Shown here: positions 22,690 to 23,902 of the stretch, in pieces
Layout: the number at the start of each line of letters is the position of its first letter
Position numbering within the stretch: position 1 is the first letter of the stretch
IMG/VR virus record: IMGVR_UViG_3300031974_000948
Coordinates: 1 to 23,902 of that record
Direction: 5' to 3' (one strand)
Origin: a virus
Length of the DNA stretch: 23,902 nucleotides
Translations under genes and position numbers: made by a program
Notes under the pieces: generated by a model
Databases searched by the model: none
Told to the model about the DNA's origin: nothing
Seen by the model: only the letters and a program-made list of their open reading frames with translations

Positions 22690-22880
22690 TACATAACCGA
22701 CTGAACTAAGACTACTAGTGCTGAAACTGCAACCACCCAACCACTTAATTCGGTTCTTGAAATTTTTGTATTAGTTTTTTCGTGTAGGTCATCAATTCTA
22801 TTGTTAATTTTATCTTGACCTTCAAGAATCATCACAAGCATTTCTTTTTGAGTGAATCCGTTACCTTTGTTCTCTGTCAT
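22689..22880 (-). CDS. tail-anchored small membrane protein, XhlA-like
   Basis: This 63-aa protein has a soluble, coiled-coil-prone N-terminus (MTENKGNGFTQKEMLVMILE ... INNRIDDLHEK) and one C-terminal membrane helix (about 45-63, LSGWVVAVSALVVLVQSVM). That layout matches XhlA-type proteins, which work with holins in host lysis. The ATG overlaps the holin-like gene stop (ATGA) and also has AAAGGA eight bases upstream. Function is inferred from topology and neighbours. Confidence 0.7.
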   Translation of the reverse strand: MTENKGNGFTQKEMLVMILEGQDKINNRIDDLHEKTNTKISRTELSGWVVAVSALVVLVQSVM

Positions 22881-23128
22881 AATTTTTTTCCTTTAAAAGC
22901 TTCATTTATTTCTTCTAGTGTAAGTTTACCATCGTCTAAAAAACCTCTAGCTAAAGATTCAGTTACCTTGGCGACACCCAAAGCACCGGCTAATAGCACA
23001 GAACTTAGGGTGTCAATACCGATTATGCTACCAGCACCAATAATAGCTAAACCATTGGCAACAAATACTGCAATCATTCTTGCAAATATCATTCTGATCT
23101 TTTCAGTGGTAGTTAAACCGTTAGGCAT
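22877..23128 (-). CDS. holin-like protein
   Basis: This 83-aa protein has two hydrophobic segments (about 12-36 and 40-58, ARMIAVFVANGLAIIGAGSI and LSSVLLAGALGVAKV) separated by a short turn. A charged C-terminus DDGKLTLEEINEAFKGKKL follows, with an EF-hand-like acidic loop. Size, two helices and a basic tail match small phage holins, which form the lesions that release lysin. GGAGG lies 10 bases upstream of the ATG. The downstream XhlA-like gene supports a lysis role, but no endolysin is present in this window. Confidence 0.7.
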   Translation of the reverse strand: MPNGLTTTEKIRMIFARMIAVFVANGLAIIGAGSIIGIDTLSSVLLAGALGVAKVTESLARGFLDDGKLTLEEINEAFKGKKL

Positions 23129-23131
23129 TAT

Positions 23132-23170
23132 TTAGTTGCCTCCGCAACAACCGCTTCCGCAGCATTCCAT
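23132..23170 (-). CDS. candidate 12-aa Cys/Gly micro-peptide
   Basis: Between two tightly packed genes an ATG at 23170 with GAGAG six bases upstream opens 12 codons, MECCGSGCCGGN, ending TAA. Four of twelve residues are cysteine and four are glycine. Its 3' half carries the ribosome site of the holin-like gene. It could be a metal-binding micro-protein or a leader controlling the next gene; size alone cannot prove translation. Confidence 0.35.
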   Translation of the reverse strand: MECCGSGCCGGN

Positions 23171-23171
23171 A

Positions 23172-23477
23172 CTAATCTCTCAATCTGATAGTAATTAACC
23201 AAATTATTGTAGATACCACTATCGCTATACCTACAATATCTTGTGCGGTTCCTGTCAACGTGAACCAAGCTATAAAAAAACCAAGCAAAGTAAATACTTG
23301 TGCTATAGATTCTTTTACAACATCTACAAGCCATTTCAAAATTTGTTTGAAACTTAATTTTTTAAACTGTCTCCAAGACCATTTAAAAGAAACCAAAAAT
23401 CCTTTTATAGATAATTTTATAAAATGATATGGTAAACCTAGCAGGTCGTAACCCCAGTTAAATAACTTTTTAATCAT
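23172..23477 (-). CDS. small membrane protein, function unknown
   Basis: This 101-aa protein has an amphipathic, basic-aromatic N-terminal half (MIKKLFNWGYDLLGLPYHFI ... WSWRQFKKLSFKQIL) and two adjoining hydrophobic segments (about 60-74 and 78-97, AQVFTLLGFFIAWFTL and IVGIAIVVSTIIWLI). The ATG directly follows the stop of the upstream gene, with AGGAG seven bases upstream. It precedes the holin-like gene and may be part of the same membrane/lysis group. No family is recognised. Confidence 0.75.
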   Translation of the reverse strand: MIKKLFNWGYDLLGLPYHFIKLSIKGFLVSFKWSWRQFKKLSFKQILKWLVDVVKESIAQVFTLLGFFIAWFTLTGTAQDIVGIAIVVSTIIWLITIRLRD

Positions 23478-23902
23478 TTAAAATCTCCTAGTAACAAGTG
23501 CACCCGCTTGTGCTATTATTTGTGACGCAAGAATTACAGGCACTACGACCTCCTGCGCCTTTTCTTTTTGGTCACTAGTCATATCATACCCTATGTTGCT
23601 AATTCTTATTTCTGAAAAATCTACATCAACTAAAGAACTTACAGGATTTTCTAAAAAGTTTTCTACTTGAACCTCTGTAACAACGTCAGCTAGCGTATAA
23701 TTCTCAACATTTTTATTTTCTATAGCTCTGTCTACATATTCATTAACAGCTTCAGCTACAGCAGGTTCTTTCTCTGCTTGCTTTGCAACTATCTCAACAT
23801 CTTCAGCAGCAGTTTCCTCATCTTTGAAACCTAATACTTTACCAACTTCTTTTTTTTCTTCAGTAGTTAATTGAGCTACAGTTTCAACTTTGGTAACTTC
23901 TT
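23478..23902 (-). CDS. acidic protein with hydrophobic C-terminus, partial (cut by window edge)
   Basis: An open frame runs in from the right edge and stops at 23478-23480, giving the last 140 residues. The visible part is rich in Glu, Val and Ala (KVETVAQLTTEEKKEVGKVL ... KQAEKEPAVAEAVNEYVDRA) and ends in a possible membrane segment (EVVVPVILASQIIAQAGALV) and TRRF. The N-terminus is outside the window. The stop abuts the ATG of the next gene, so they are probably co-transcribed. A membrane-associated or virion protein is possible; function unknown. Confidence 0.7.
   Translation of the reverse strand, partial: EVTKVETVAQLTTEEKKEVGKVLGFKDEETAAEDVEIVAKQAEKEPAVAEAVNEYVDRAIENKNVENYTLADVVTEVQVENFLENPVSSLVDVDFSEIRISNIGYDMTSDQKEKAQEVVVPVILASQIIAQAGALVTRRF

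Noticed and set aside
22690-22740. N-terminal extension of the coiled-coil gene to 22740
   Set aside because: The ATG at 22689 overlaps the previous stop as TAATG and gives a sensible membrane-anchored protein; the extension overlaps the XhlA-like gene.
23128-23334. A 68-aa minus-strand frame (MACRCCKRIY...) across the end of the 101-aa gene
   Set aside because: It overlaps the membrane-protein gene out of frame, with no ribosome site; the 101-aa frame has a good one and coherent membrane segments.
1-23902. tRNA genes, integrase, repressor or attachment site
   Set aside because: I saw no cloverleaf-like tRNA sequence, recombinase motif or lysogeny gene, so temperate life cannot be judged from this window.

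Overview
The window reads as the structural (late) region of a tailed double-stranded DNA phage or prophage with a long non-contractile tail (siphovirus, HK97-type head). The DNA is AT-rich, very densely packed and almost entirely coded on the minus strand, so the gene order runs from high to low coordinates. Most genes have a clear Shine-Dalgarno sequence, often AGGAGATAAATG, or are coupled to the gene before through TAATG or ATGA overlaps. GTG and TTG starts are common. Composition, protein style and micro-genes resemble uncultured marine phages. The host cannot be named. One leaderless-type promoter and an actinophage-like tail chaperone weakly hint at a low-GC actinobacterial host; this is inference only.

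Layout in transcription order. (1) 23902-22303: an open-ended acidic protein, a membrane protein, a 12-codon Cys/Gly micro-ORF, a holin-like protein, an XhlA-like tail-anchored protein and a membrane-anchored coiled coil. This looks like the membrane part of a lysis cassette, but no endolysin is visible. (2) 22303-20819: three overlapping micro-genes, a GlcNAc-transferase-like glycosyltransferase and an FmdB-type zinc ribbon. (3) 20823-20623: tandem 11-mers, a purine-rich tract and two GC-rich hairpins in front of the large terminase; this is a candidate packaging site. No small terminase is visible. (4) 20629-13641: large terminase, portal enlarged to 953 aa, prohead protease fused to an acidic scaffold-like tail, major capsid protein, hairpins, and a small Lys/Ala-tailed protein. 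(5) 13630-11197: head-tail connector, then a three-gene insert (HTH/double zinc-ribbon protein, HNH endonuclease, small conserved phage protein) with its own terminator and probable promoter, then the head-tail adaptor. (6) 11191-1: an HK97 gp10-like neck protein expanded to 1238 aa, tail terminator, small acidic protein, major tail protein behind a palindromic leader, two tail chaperone frames joined by a -1 frameshift signal, tape measure, a 40-aa four-cysteine protein, and a tail-tip protein cut by the window edge.

Together these genes fill the head (terminase, portal), mature it (protease, capsid), join it to the tail (connector, adaptor, neck, terminator) and build the tail (chaperones, tape measure, tube, tip). 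The most notable signals are the textbook frameshift site CCCAAAC-TAA with a downstream stem, the greatly enlarged neck and portal proteins, the candidate cos/regulatory region before terL, and the cluster of undescribed micro-ORFs.
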